From: Mnemiopsis leidyi
Lineage: Eukaryota; Ctenophora; Tentaculata; Lobata; Bolinopsidae
NCBI GenBank assembly: GCA_000226015.1
Contig: JH154687.1
Location: forward strand, 277,192 to 341,191
DNA length: 64,000 nucleotides
Direction: 5' to 3'
Below are positions 1 through 12,600 of this stretch, piece by piece. Positions within the stretch are counted from its first letter, which is position 1. Each line of letters opens with the position of its first letter. The notes beneath the pieces were generated by a model. It saw only the letters and a list, made by a program, of their open reading frames with translations. It searched no databases and had not been told where the DNA came from. The translations under genes and the position numbers were made by a program.

Positions 1-650
1 GAAGGAGATCGGTTTATCATCAGAGGAACTCACACTAGTGATACCGAACAGTGGGCTATCAACCTTTGGGATAAATCTGTGAGATATACAACAGTTTTTA
101 CAGCTGACATTAACAGAAATGAAATCCTTTCTTCTTTTATCTGTTTTTCAACCATATTCCCTATCGTAGAGCACCTTTGTTTACCATCACTTGGTTTCAG
201 GGAAAGAACATTGGACTACACTTCAACGGTAGACCAGCACAGAACGTGATAGTAATTAACGCTCACATAAATGGCAAATGGGGCCAGGAGGTCAGGTTCC
301 CATGGCCTGAGATCTATCCTGGACAGACACTTGTTGTCATCATCTACGCAGCCAGAGGTGGCTGGCAGATACAGGTAAATGATCAGACTTGCATTTCCCA
401 AATATCATTAACCTGCTTTCGCATGATTGTTTAGAATAAAAACGAATACACGTCTAACCAGCTGATGCAAAAAAGGATATTTAATGACGATAGTGTCGAC
501 TAATATTAACAGACGACCCCCTCCTGTAGATCCCCGGACCAGGAGAGTCGATAAGGGGAGACTACAAGTTCCCTATCAGAGTACCCTACAACGACATCAA
601 CACCATCGACTTCCATGGTCCTTCCGGAACTTGGTCTTCCTTCGAGAGAG
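1..650 (+). CDS. exons 1-3: galectin domain
   Basis: Exons 1-78, 201-374 and about 548-650. The first reads EGDRFIIRGTHTSDTEQWAI, the usual galectin opening strand. The second carries LHFNGR, then VINAHINGKWGQEVR. Thus the canonical sugar-binding His, Asn, Arg / Asn / Trp, Glu, Arg set is present, and beta-galactoside binding is plausible. The third exon reads YKFPIRVPYNDINTIDFHG, the closing strands. Phases 0, 0 and 1 join cleanly. The domain is about 115 residues, slightly short of the usual 130. The gene continues upstream of position 1. The donor of exon 3 (gttagc) is weak, and its acceptor was chosen because it is the one that keeps the frame open. Confidence 0.85.
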
Positions 651-3600
651 GTTAGCAGGGATAGTGAATCAGATTTTGTTGTTTTCCTGAACAAACAGGT
701 GTGCAAATCAGGTAACGGTTATAAGAAATCCTAGAACCGGAGCTCAATAAAATTCTCTGTCAGGTTGCATTAGAGACAATGTGGACTTCTGGGGAGGAGA
801 TTTGAGGAGTTTTGTCACCAAGAACAAGGACATCGACGAGTGCAAGAAGGCATGTCTGTCTAACAAGAACTGTGTCGCTTTCACCATGAACAAAGGAAAC
901 GGAATGTGCTGGATAAAACACACAGGACACAGAGCTCCATCTCACAATGCTGCTGTGATGACTGGAGTCAAGAGTTGCTATATAGGAGGTTTGTAGGGGA
1001 CGCCTGAGAATCCTCGCTGATATTTAAACTATTAAACCATTACAAAACCTCGTCCTTTTAAAAACCGTCTCATTCTAATATCTGCCAGACTAATTTTCGT
1101 AGCTTCTAAAACTCTTTAACTTCAACCACTCTCATGTACTGACCACATACAACATCACGACACAAGCACAATAAGAACAGATTCATGAACGGATTTTAAA
1201 ATCATTATCTCAAAATCGACATGACACTTTCAGGAGGACCAGCTCCCACTCTAGGAAGTGGAGACTTCAGACTCCTCTCTCACAGACGCAGAGCAAGACA
1301 GTCCAGTACAGGCTGGGGCGGTGTCGCTTCTAGAGCTGTAGATGGAAATACAGACGGTCATTACAACAAGAAGTATGCATCTTTTACTTTTCAGATGTTA
1401 CTTCTGTGCAGCTGCCCCGCATAACACATCGACACCAGCAATCATTTGGACGCCAGTAGCAACAATAACATTCCAACAATAAAGCCTAAGAATTAAAATA
1501 TGGCAAGCGATAACAAAAACATAAATCTTCAGCTCGGTGTCTCACACCCAATCCAACAAGAACAACTGGTGGAAGGTAGATCTTGGAGCTAGCTACTATA
1601 TCAACTTGGTTGTTATCTACAACAGAAGAGAGGCTCCTGAACGTATCAACGGGGCTCAAGTAAGGAACAGATAATTCAATATTTCACTGCTGCAAGTCAC
1701 TAATCACTACATCAATTAGGTAAAATAACGGTCAAAACTAATGGTTCGGATACTGCTTTATGTACTAACAGAAACCCCTGTCTAGGTTTACGCAGGAGAA
1801 CACTACTGTGGAACAATCTACTATGTGTCTGGACAGTTCACCTACACAATCCCATGTCAAGGAAAACAAGGAAGATACGTTAAGGTTGTACAACCTAGCG
1901 ACTACTTGCAGCTTGCCGAGGTCCAAGTGTTTGGAGGTCCTAAAGGAGTTGATGGTATGGGACTGCTGTCCTACAGGATGCCCACAGGACAGAGCTCAGA
2001 AGGCTGGGGCGGTAATGCTGCTAGAGCTGTGGATGGTAACACTGACGGTTTCTGGGGATCCGGGTGAGTTTTAGTGTGATTAACACTCTTGCAAACACGA
2101 TAACTGATAAGATGCATTGCAAACATAATAAGATGTATCAAAACTATTTAAAAATTACATTAATTAGTTTAAATTTAAGTCCTAACGATTTCAGCTCGAC
2201 AATCTCCACAAGACACAACAAAAACAGCTGGTGGTTTGTTGATTTGGGAGCTAGCTATCCAGTCAGCATGGTCCTTGTTCATGATAGATGGGACAGGTAG
2301 TCTATATTATAATTACAATAATTAGAAACAGTAATTCTTATTTGGGTCGCCGTTTTCAGAACTTTTTACCTCCTTCAACTTACAAACCATCTCACAGCTG
2401 CTGCGAGAAATATATAGATGGAGCTAAAGTGTACTTGGACTACGACCCCAAAACCAAACAAGGACATCTTTGTGGAACAATCCACTTCATGCCAGGATAC
2501 AAAGTCTACCCAGTAAACTGTGACGGACATTCCGGCAGGAAGGTCTATGTTGTTCAGGACAACAACTACCTGCAAGTTGCAGAGGTTCAAGTCTACGGCA
2601 AAGGTACAGATCTACACATGAAACTTGTGATATGCGGAAATACACATGATTTAGCAATCTGATAACTGATGTCTGATACCCCCAGTTAAACAGAAACCCC
2701 AATTCAAGTCTACTTCAGGTGGTATCTCAGTACAAAGTTCAGGAGGAGGAGAGTTCATTCTGCTCTCACAACGCATGCCCACACAGCAATCTTCTGTCGG
2801 CTGGGGAGGACAACCTCAGAGAGTCGTGGACGGTAATCCTAACGGACTTTGGAGTCTAGGGTACGAATTTCATATAGAATCTAAAATTTCAAAGCAGTTA
2901 AAGTTGGGGATAAGACCACAAACAAACAGCATTAACAGATGAACTATGTACATAAGTAGAACTCAAATTTTTCAAGCGTGTCGCATCAGTTGACCTGAGA
3001 ATAAATCTACAGGTCTACGATGAGCACAAACGCAGATCCAAAAGGATCGTGGTGGAAGGTGGATCTGGGAACAGAATTCTACATAAACCTGGTCATCGTG
3101 TACAACAGAATGGACAAGTGTTGTGAAAACAGGATCGACAAGGCTCAGGTTTGATAGCTACCAGCTGAATGGTATCATCTAAAATTATCATTCATCATTG
3201 AACATATTCGTCCGAGCATATCAAATAGTCTGTTCTAGAACAATAACATTAACTGTAAGGTCCAGATCTAAAAACCTAACTTTACCAGGTGCTAGCTGAC
3301 ACGCACAGTTGTGGAACAATAAGTTACAAAGAAGGACAAGCCATGTATCCGATGAGATGTAACGGAGTTAAAGCTCGCTACGTCTGGGTAAAACACACAG
3401 GAAAACAGTATCTACAGATCGCAGAGGTGCAAGTGTTCGGCGGTATGAAACCTGTTAAAAACATCTCTCTCCTCTCCCTCAAACAGAACGCCAGAGCCAC
3501 CTCTAACTGGCCTGAAAGCAGAGCTAGCTACGCTGTAGACGGCAACATGAACGGATACTGGGGACGACGTCGTCTCTACGTCTCAAGACACCGAGGAACT

Positions 3601-6600
3601 CCCTCCAAACCCCAAGAACTGACGGTAGACATCAGTCAGATACAGCAGATATACCTGGTACTGGTGGCAATTAGACAAGATGGGGGTTGCAGTCAACGCG
3701 CTCAGGGCATGAAGGTGTACGCTGGCTCGAAGCTGTGTGGACAGATCAACTACGTCAAGAACCAGTACACCTACCCTATCAACTGTGAGGGAACTAGAGC
3801 TAGAGTTATCAAGTTGGTTAACACCAGAGAGTACCTTGAGCTTGCTGAAGTTCAAGTCTATGGTACAGGAAAAGCTGTTAGACGGTCTACTGGCATGTCA
3901 TTCCGTAAGTTACATGCAGTTTGTTAAAGTTGTTTGACACTTTCTAGACATGCCATTAGGAACCAACGCCCAGACAATTACTTATAAGTCACCCTTTAAG
4001 TAACACTATAAAACTTCAGCCGATACAACATTCTACGTACAACTGGAGGGTATCGAGTGGATGTACAAAACTAACTACCGACTGTCTGGTAGACCTCTAG
4101 TTAACACTATCTACGAAACCATGGACAAAGCTATCAAGGCTTGTATCAACAACAAGCAATGTATGGGCGTCTCTCAAATAAGTAAGTAAATAGAAAATGT
4201 CTGTAAACTTAGTAGGATATGAAGGTCAGCATGTTAAAGCTGAAAGAAAATAACTCCCACAACCCCATAAGAGTCAAACCAGCTAGATACAAACTGACCG
4301 CTTTATTTGCAGACAAGCAAGAATACATTCTGAGCGGCTCTACAACAGAGAAGTCGTATCCAGGAATGAGGTGCTGGCTGAAGAGAGGCAAGAGTGAAAC
4401 CGAGGCTGGATACACCTGGTCAACTTTCACCAACTTTGTCATCACCTCTCCTGCCATCAACTCTCACACTTACTCCACCAGGAAGATCGCTCTTGCTGGT
4501 GAGATCTTTTAATATTTCATGTGAAGAATAAGGTAGATCGCTAGCGGCCAAGAGATTTTAGTCACACTTTAAGAGAAAACTTTTTATAGAATGATATCTT
4601 CTTTTTATCAGCAACATTCTAAAGCTGAAACCTCTACAGAGTGTGTCAAGGACGAGAGCTGTAAAGCAGTAAGTTACGACGGCAACTTCTGGACACTACG
4701 ATCCGGAATTGAGATCAAGTCTCACTCCCACGGTCAAGCCTGGCAGAAGAGCTACCAACTCACCACATACGGAGGATACTACTACCAGCCACTAGCTGGA
4801 TTCTACTACAGCTTCCTAACTAACACAGTCTACACCGACTTCTATGTAGCTCTGAGACTGTGTTCTGGAGACGAGAGTTGTACTGGAATAGCTAAACTTG
4901 GACCTAACAAGTACAAGTTGTGTACAGGCAAGAGCTTCAGGAGGTTCCCCAGCTTCACTCTCTACAAGAAGGAGGGTCTGGTGACGACCGAGTCTTATGT
5001 CTTCTACGGAGGATATGGCTGGAAGTCCTACAGTCCGTATGAACTGCCTGGAAAACTAGACGACCATGTTTTCACTTCCAGGGATGCGGCATTTGACGCT
5101 TGTATCCAGAATCCTAAGTGTGTAGGATTCACAGAGAACGCCGTCAACGAATTTATTCTGAGTGGAAAGTAAGTATTATGTAATACCATCAGAACTTTCG
5201 GCAATTCATTGCAATCCTTCAAACATTGTAGTCTATTCAGTATTCTCCTTCATTAGCTAATTGAATTTTAAAGTGATCTGTAGTTCACAACACTGGTAAT
5301 TAATCCGGACCGTTACAGCCCCAACAGGAAGCCCGTAGGAGGCAAGATTGCCTACTTGAAGGGAACGGAAGGCAAGGAGGTCGGAGGTTACATCTGGGAA
5401 CAACACTACGACCATGTCCTCTCAGGTTTGAACCCAATCTTCCTAACAGCGCTGATTATAAATGTGTCCGGGGAACAGTTTCAGATAAAACTCACATAAC
5501 CAGGCTTGAAGAAATCTAGAAACTAATAGAACCTAATTCCAGGAGGTATCGGAGCTCAGTTGGCTATCGCAGCTAGATGGAGCAACTTCGACAACAAGCG
5601 TATGAAGAGGATATCCCACGGTAGCAGCGGAGTATGGGCAGTGGACAACGCCGGTAAGATCTACACCTGGAACAATGAGTGGCAGCAGGTAGCTGGCAGA
5701 CTTGTACATATCAGCAGTGGTAAACAAGTCTGGGGTGTCAACAGTCACGATGACATCTACAGATACAATGGCAACAACAAGTGGACCCACATCGGAGGAA
5801 AACTCATCAACGTGAGGATCTATTTTAGAGCTTTGTTCCTTACATCTCCATGCTTACTTTTGGGATGAGTTTCATCTTATCACTACTCAAGTATGCAGTC
5901 TGAATGGTATCAACACAAGGGTACTGATATATTTAAGCTAACAGAGGTAACATTGTATCTAACACAACACACCTAGGTTGACGTGAGCGAGGAAGGACAT
6001 GTTTGGGGAGTAAACAGACAAGGACAGGTCTTCAGATGGACCGGAAGTGCCTGGGAACATGTAGATGACGTGCCTGGTGGTGCTATGCAGATCTCTGTGG
6101 GTTACTCTGGAGTCTGGTGTATCAGCAAGCGACAGCAAATCTTCTACAGAGATGGCACTTACAACGACGTCAACTCTAGGGGATCCAAGGTAAGTGACTT
6201 TCTAGGTAGGAGACTAAAAGCATTGACTGGCTTCCTCTAAGACTACTTCCTTTGATAACTACTTCCTTTGATAACTAAACAAGAATTGCGGCCGCTTTCA
6301 CTGTGTCAGGCGACCGCTGAATTTCCCGTATCAATTTGAATTATCATGCCGTTGCTTATTGTAATTAAAATTCGCGAATAAGGAATCATAATACGCAACC
6401 ACTAACCACACGTAATTTCGGTTAATTTTCATAGTTCTGGCTCTGCACGTGTCGATACAGACGCGCGAATTAATGCAGCCGTTCAATGCATGATTTTAAA
6501 ATTTCACTCTGCACGCGCAAAGTTTGAACACTATCGCGCGTTCTTTTCATTGTTTCATTTCAAATACCGTGAGTCTGTATGACGTCGTCATAATTATATT

Positions 6601-9600
6601 GTCTGTGCTACCTTTATAATTTGTTCATAACCATACTGCGTTGTGTTTATACTTTATANNNNNNNNNNNNNNTAGATATGATAGATGTTCTGGCATGACT
6701 GTTACTGGAGTCAACAGGGGACAACAGACCTGGAAGTCCCCGCTAGATGTTAAAGGTGAGATACCGACATTAGTAAACAAAATGTAAAGAATGGTTTACT
6801 TAGATGCTGTAATATTGTGCCAACACACTGTAAAGTACTTAGAGGAGAGACTTACAAAGACTCCCTTTTTCTGCAGGTATTGCAGATGGGTACCACAACA
6901 AGGAGGACGCTATGAGTGCTTGTGCGGACAGGAGTTTCTGTAAGGGTGTTATCTACAGATGGCACAACAACCCTCACGGGATGTATTACCTTTGTAGGGA
7001 GTCCCGACTCGTCAGATCCGGGCACCACGAGATCGCTTACACCAAGACCGGTCAGTTTAGTTGTCAAGCAGTTGTTTTACTGGGGTCACGCTGTGCAATA
7101 CTTTAATTGGATAAAATTACTCAGTCTTGAAAAATTCCCAAGAACCGTTCTATTTCCACGAATAAAGCAGATTCCTGGTTAACAAATCTTTCCAGGAGAG
7201 TCGAGTAGTTACGGCGGATTCTACTGGATTACAATGGAGTACTATGTCGGGCAGCAATACGAAAGCACTGCTTACACTTCCCTTAACGTCGCTAGAGCTA
7301 AATGTCTGGCCAGCAAAACTGTAAGTGGTTTGAGATATCATACTAAAAACCAACTCGGATTTAGTGACTTTTACAACTTCCTGCCACCAATTAATTAGCG
7401 TACTCAAGTGATAGTAGCCATGGCAGGAACTGTAATTTCTCCGATTTGGTGTTTCAGTAATATGATAACGCTTTGTTTCATATGATAATGAGTTTTATAT
7501 GATAATTGCTAAAACGAGATGATGTTCAAACCTCATGACATGAATTCCCAGTGCGGTGGAGTGACAGAGATGAGCGGTAAGTTCTACATAAACCAAGGGT
7601 ACGGCATCACATCCGGAGCAGCTGGAACTAAAGTCTACCAGAGAGGTGGAGCTGTGATAGTCGAGCAGACCGTTACCATGGCTTACGGGTGAGTTCTCAT
7701 AGATGTGGGACATTGCTGGGGTATTACCGGGACAACAGACTGATTAATTAGCACCCCGTGAAACGATATGAAACCGGCTTCAATACTACAGAGCAGCTGA
7801 AAGTATTTAGAATTTCAAAGCAGCTACAACTCTGTGTAGTTTCAGAGCAGTTCCCTAACAACCCCCACTTTCAGATCGTACTCCTGGGAGAGGGTGGACA
7901 ACTGGAGATACCGACACCAGCTGTCAGGTCGATCCTACCACTCCGAGGATGAAGCCTTTGAAGCTTGCTCTAAGGACGAGAAGTGTACTGGTTTCTTCAG
8001 TGCAGGCAATACGAACTTCTATTTAGGGAAGGGACATGACCTGATACCTCGTGTGAACACTCACAGTTACAAGAAGGAAGGAGAGTTCCAGGTGTACCAC
8101 GGCTTTACCTGGACAGAGATCACTGGCTGGCACTGGGAGATCATCATAGACGACAAGTTCAAGGAGCAGGAGGAGGCACTGAACAAGTGTAACTCTATGG
8201 ACAACTGCAAGGGGATTGTTTTCATTGATGGTTACTACAGGATAACTGGAGGAGATCACAAGGTCATCGACAAGAAAATTAAGATGATCCAGAGAACAAG
8301 TATGATTTATTTGTTTATTGTTACGTCAACAGGAAACAAATATGAAGTTTGTCAATCAAACCATTAAATTATCAACATAAATTAAAACATACGGCATTAT
8401 TTGGTTAGATAGACTCTAATACTGGCCGACAAAAAAGGGTTCTACAAACCATTCTGACTCAGTAACTAACTACTCAACCCTCCCAGGCGAAGTAAGTACC
8501 AAGTACGATCACTACTGGACAGCCTACTCAGACAGCACCCTCCGAGAACCTCTAGATTCTGGAGTTCACACAACAGTAGACAGCGCCATGTTGGCCTGTA
8601 TCAACAACAAACACTGTCGTGGCGTAGTGACTGTTGAGTCTAACAAACACATCCTGGTGAAAGGAACAACGCCTGTGGGAGCTTCTGGCAAGACTGCTTA
8701 CGTAAAGGGATCCTGCTTCACCAGCCAGTACTCTCTCAAACTTGGACGTAAGTAGTAGATACCAGCCAGTAGTTCCAGATGTCAGACATCAATCAAGCCT
8801 GATTACCAGGGAGTTTGTGATGTAATGAGTGTGATCATTGCCACTTAACAGGATTATATAAGTTAAGCAAGCAGATTTGATGAAGTGATCAAAGTCACAT
8901 GGCACTTGGCAGGGCTATCTAAATGACTTTCACAAATTCCGATAAGGTTGCCTAACAAAGTCTCCCAATTTCAGAGTACATGTTTGAGGTACACCAGCCA
9001 TTCTCACTAAGCGAGCCGTACGGAGACAACATCAATAGTCTGGAGATGGCTTGGCAGAAGTGCACTAATGATAGGAACTGTGTTGGTTTCACCAGGGATC
9101 ACAAAAACAGTTTTAAACTCAACAAAAACAGCCGACTTGTCAAGGAGGTTGGTCCCCATATGCCATGGGATAACAGAGACTATGTTTATCACATTTTATT
9201 ATTATCTGGATTTTCTCCTCCAATATTGACCAGAAATATTACCCAGCATGATTGACTTTAATCTCTAACTCACTCCCAGGCAACAGAGAAACTGGCTTAC
9301 ATCATGGTAGGAAGAGCTGTAGAACAGAACAGTATTATATACGCTATGAAAAAGGACGTGACTCTACGTCATCGTCTGGACGGAAAGAAGTACACGAGTG
9401 ATGCAGCAGCTATAGCAGCCTGTAACACTCAGAAGAAGTGTGTTGGCGTTACCATGGAGACCCATGACGACTTCAGGCTCTACACAGACTCCGTGCCGAC
9501 CAGTCACAAGGGACGAGTAGTGTTTATCAAGGGCAGCAGCGTGTTCACCTACGACAAGAAGGTCTGGACTCTGGTAGAGGACTACAAGTACAACGTTGTG

Positions 9601-12600
9601 AACAGCAGGAAGTACACTGACAAGAGTGGAGCTCTGACTGCTTGTGCAGCTGCAGTCTGGTGTATGGGAGTGGAGATGATGGGAGAGAAGGAGTTCTACC
9701 TGGCTACAGACAGCACCATAACACCCAACAAGGGTTCCGACCTCTTCATACTGGGCAGTGACGTTGTCAAGGTAACCGAGGTGTCTCTATCGATTGACGG
9801 ATACAGCTGGACTCTACAGAAACCAGCTACTCTTGATGGAAAGTACTCCAAACCCTTCGAGACCAGGAACAAGGCACTGTTGGCATGTGGTAAAGACAAC
9901 AAGTGTAACGGAGTGATAAGAGAGAAGGCTGGTGTATTCTTCATGTGTACCGGCTCTACTTCATATCCACACCAGACACACGTAGCTTTCCTCAAGAGAG
10001 GAACCTCTCTCAACCAGTCCGGAGCAATCTGGACCGAACAGAAACACTTCGAACTGCGAGGAAACTTCAAGGACAACAGACGATACGATACTCTCCAACA
10101 CGCTCTGCGAGCCTGCGCAGCTGATGATGGCTGTAAGGGAGTAACCAAGTACCATCCGGGTAACTTCAGACTAAGATCTACCAAGATAGCCGTTCACAGG
10201 GGAGGGGCCAAGTCCTGGATTCAGGAGTCTCTAGTGGAGCAGATGTACGACTTCTACTGGACCGAGAAGGACGGGTTTGAACTAGATGAGAAGTTGGAGA
10301 AGAATGCTTATAGTGACAAGACGGCCGCTCTGACTGCTTGCTCTAAGAAACCAGACACTTGCTCTGGTATCTCGTACATTGACGGAAAGTACTACACCAT
10401 GTCTGGAAGTAGTATTACAGCCTCCAAGGGATCTAAATCCTGGCTTATCGGAGACTGGATCACAATCACCAGCTACCAGATCTTTGCAAGTAAGTCTTAC
10501 TTAAGTTTTATGTCTGAATATTGCGATCGTGCGAGGGTGATCGGCCTGAAAAACCACACAGAAATAATTTACGTAAGAGCCCCGAATCTACGAACTAAAT
10601 ACTTTAAATTGCAGATAAATCGTGGAAGGTGGCAGCCCCATACTCGCTGTCCGAGCCGATAAGTGGTAAGAAGTACACCACAGCTAGTGCTGCAGCAGAG
10701 GGTTGCATGACCACCAAGGATTGTGTCGGTTTTACACGAACTGGCAAGAACAACTTCGTCCTTAACAAATCGGTATGAAACCTGTTCGTGAGAGAGTTAA
10801 TCAGCAGTTTAATAACTGGTCACCTCCAGGAGAGGGAAACTATTTATAAGTTAACTAAACCATTATAGCCCTCTTTATATAAACACTCCTGGTCCAGTCC
10901 CTTTTAAATGTCGCGCCCATCTTTGACATTTCTAAAAATAGCACTGCCAGGTTTAGTCACTTAAACAATCTCCTCCCCAGACCAAGATGACACACAAGAT
11001 TGGACACATCTCATACATCAAACTAGGAGGATATGTCCAATACGGAGGTTACCTCTGGTCGGTTATCCCCGACGTCCAGATCGCTACCCGATACACGAAC
11101 AATCAGTGGGGCAGTGACAGCAGTGCTATGAACGTTTGCAAGGGAAGTACAACTTGTACTGGAGTTAACATGGTCGATAAGAACCGCTACCAGTTAGGAC
11201 AAGGAAATACCCTGGTCAAGGCTCCAGGCAAGAAGGTCTTCTTGCAAGGAGACGAGGTCTACACTGCCTCCGGTAAGTAAACTTGAAGTTCATCAGGGTT
11301 CAGAGACATGAAGCAAAATTTGCACTCTAGAAATATGAAAGTAGGCCGATAGATTGGTAACAAATAAAACAAAGCCTAAACACTAACCACATCATGATTT
11401 TCAGAGATCACATGGTCGATGAAGCCAGGTTACACTCTGAACACACGAGTGAACAACAAGAAGTATGGAGATGTGAACTCAGCTCTCTCAGCCTGCTCAC
11501 AAACCAGCTCATGTCAAGGTGTGGTGCAGGAGGGACCACATGACTTCTTCTTGTACAAGGACACCAAACTGACGGAGAGGGACGGGTTCAGAGTCTGGTT
11601 GAGGGGAGGAGACGTGATGACGTTCACTACGATGACACTGAGCAGTGAAGATTACACCTGGACCTACATGCACCCCTACACGCTGGAAGGAAGAGTGGAC
11701 GACAAGGTGTATCCTAACAAGGACGCTGCTCTGAAGAAGTGTGCTGATAACAGCAAGTGTGCTGGAGTTACCTACGATGGTAAGGGTTACGTTCTCAACA
11801 CTGGAGGCAGTCCTCACTACAGCAAGAGTTCTGCTGTGTACATCAAGTCTGGAGGTGCTTCCTCCTTTGGTGGTTCTCAGTGGACCGTCCTGAAGAACAG
11901 GAAACTCACTAGATACCTGGACGGATCTGTTCACACCAAGTAAGTGCAGTAACAGTGACATTGTTTTCATGCTTTTGCTTTGATTCTTCCAGAGATAACA
12001 GTTGATAGCTCTAAAACCTAATTTGGTCTCCTTGGTAACGCTGAAACTCCCACAGCAAGAGGAATGCTCTGAAGGATTGTCTGAGGAAGGTGGCCTGTAA
12101 GGGTGTGTCTAAAGAAGGAGCAAACAGATACAGACTCCACTCCACTGATACCTACATCACCGTCGCCAACCACAAGACTTGGATCAAAGGAAGTATGTAC
12201 ACTATAATCCTCTCATAATTAGTTAGCCAGTTACTCGATTAGAGATTTAGTGCAGCATGCAGACTGTTAACAAGCTCCCCTAAGTATAGATGAGTTGTTA
12301 CTAAATATCATAATCAGCACAGTTGCGCAGACAGTAGGAGAATACTTATAAGATATTCCTCAACAACATCCACCCTCTCAGGCAAGATGGAGAGCAAGTA
12401 CAGCTACTTCTGGACCTACAGGACCCACTACACGCTGGGTCGACCCGACAAGAAACACCCCTATCCCAACCCCGACCAGGCAGCCGAGGCTTGCTCTAAG
12501 GAACCTGGATGTGCTGGGTACACGAGGTACCCTGACGGAAAGTGGTATATCAACATGGGCTCTAACGTAGTTCCAAATAAGAAAACCGTTACCTTTGTCA

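Noticed and set aside
9696-10184. Long minus-strand open frame (162 codons) and similar ones such as 11509-11970 and 13493-13846
   Set aside because: They lie antisense to well-supported repeat exons, have leucine/valine/serine-rich shadow composition and no homology or splice logic.
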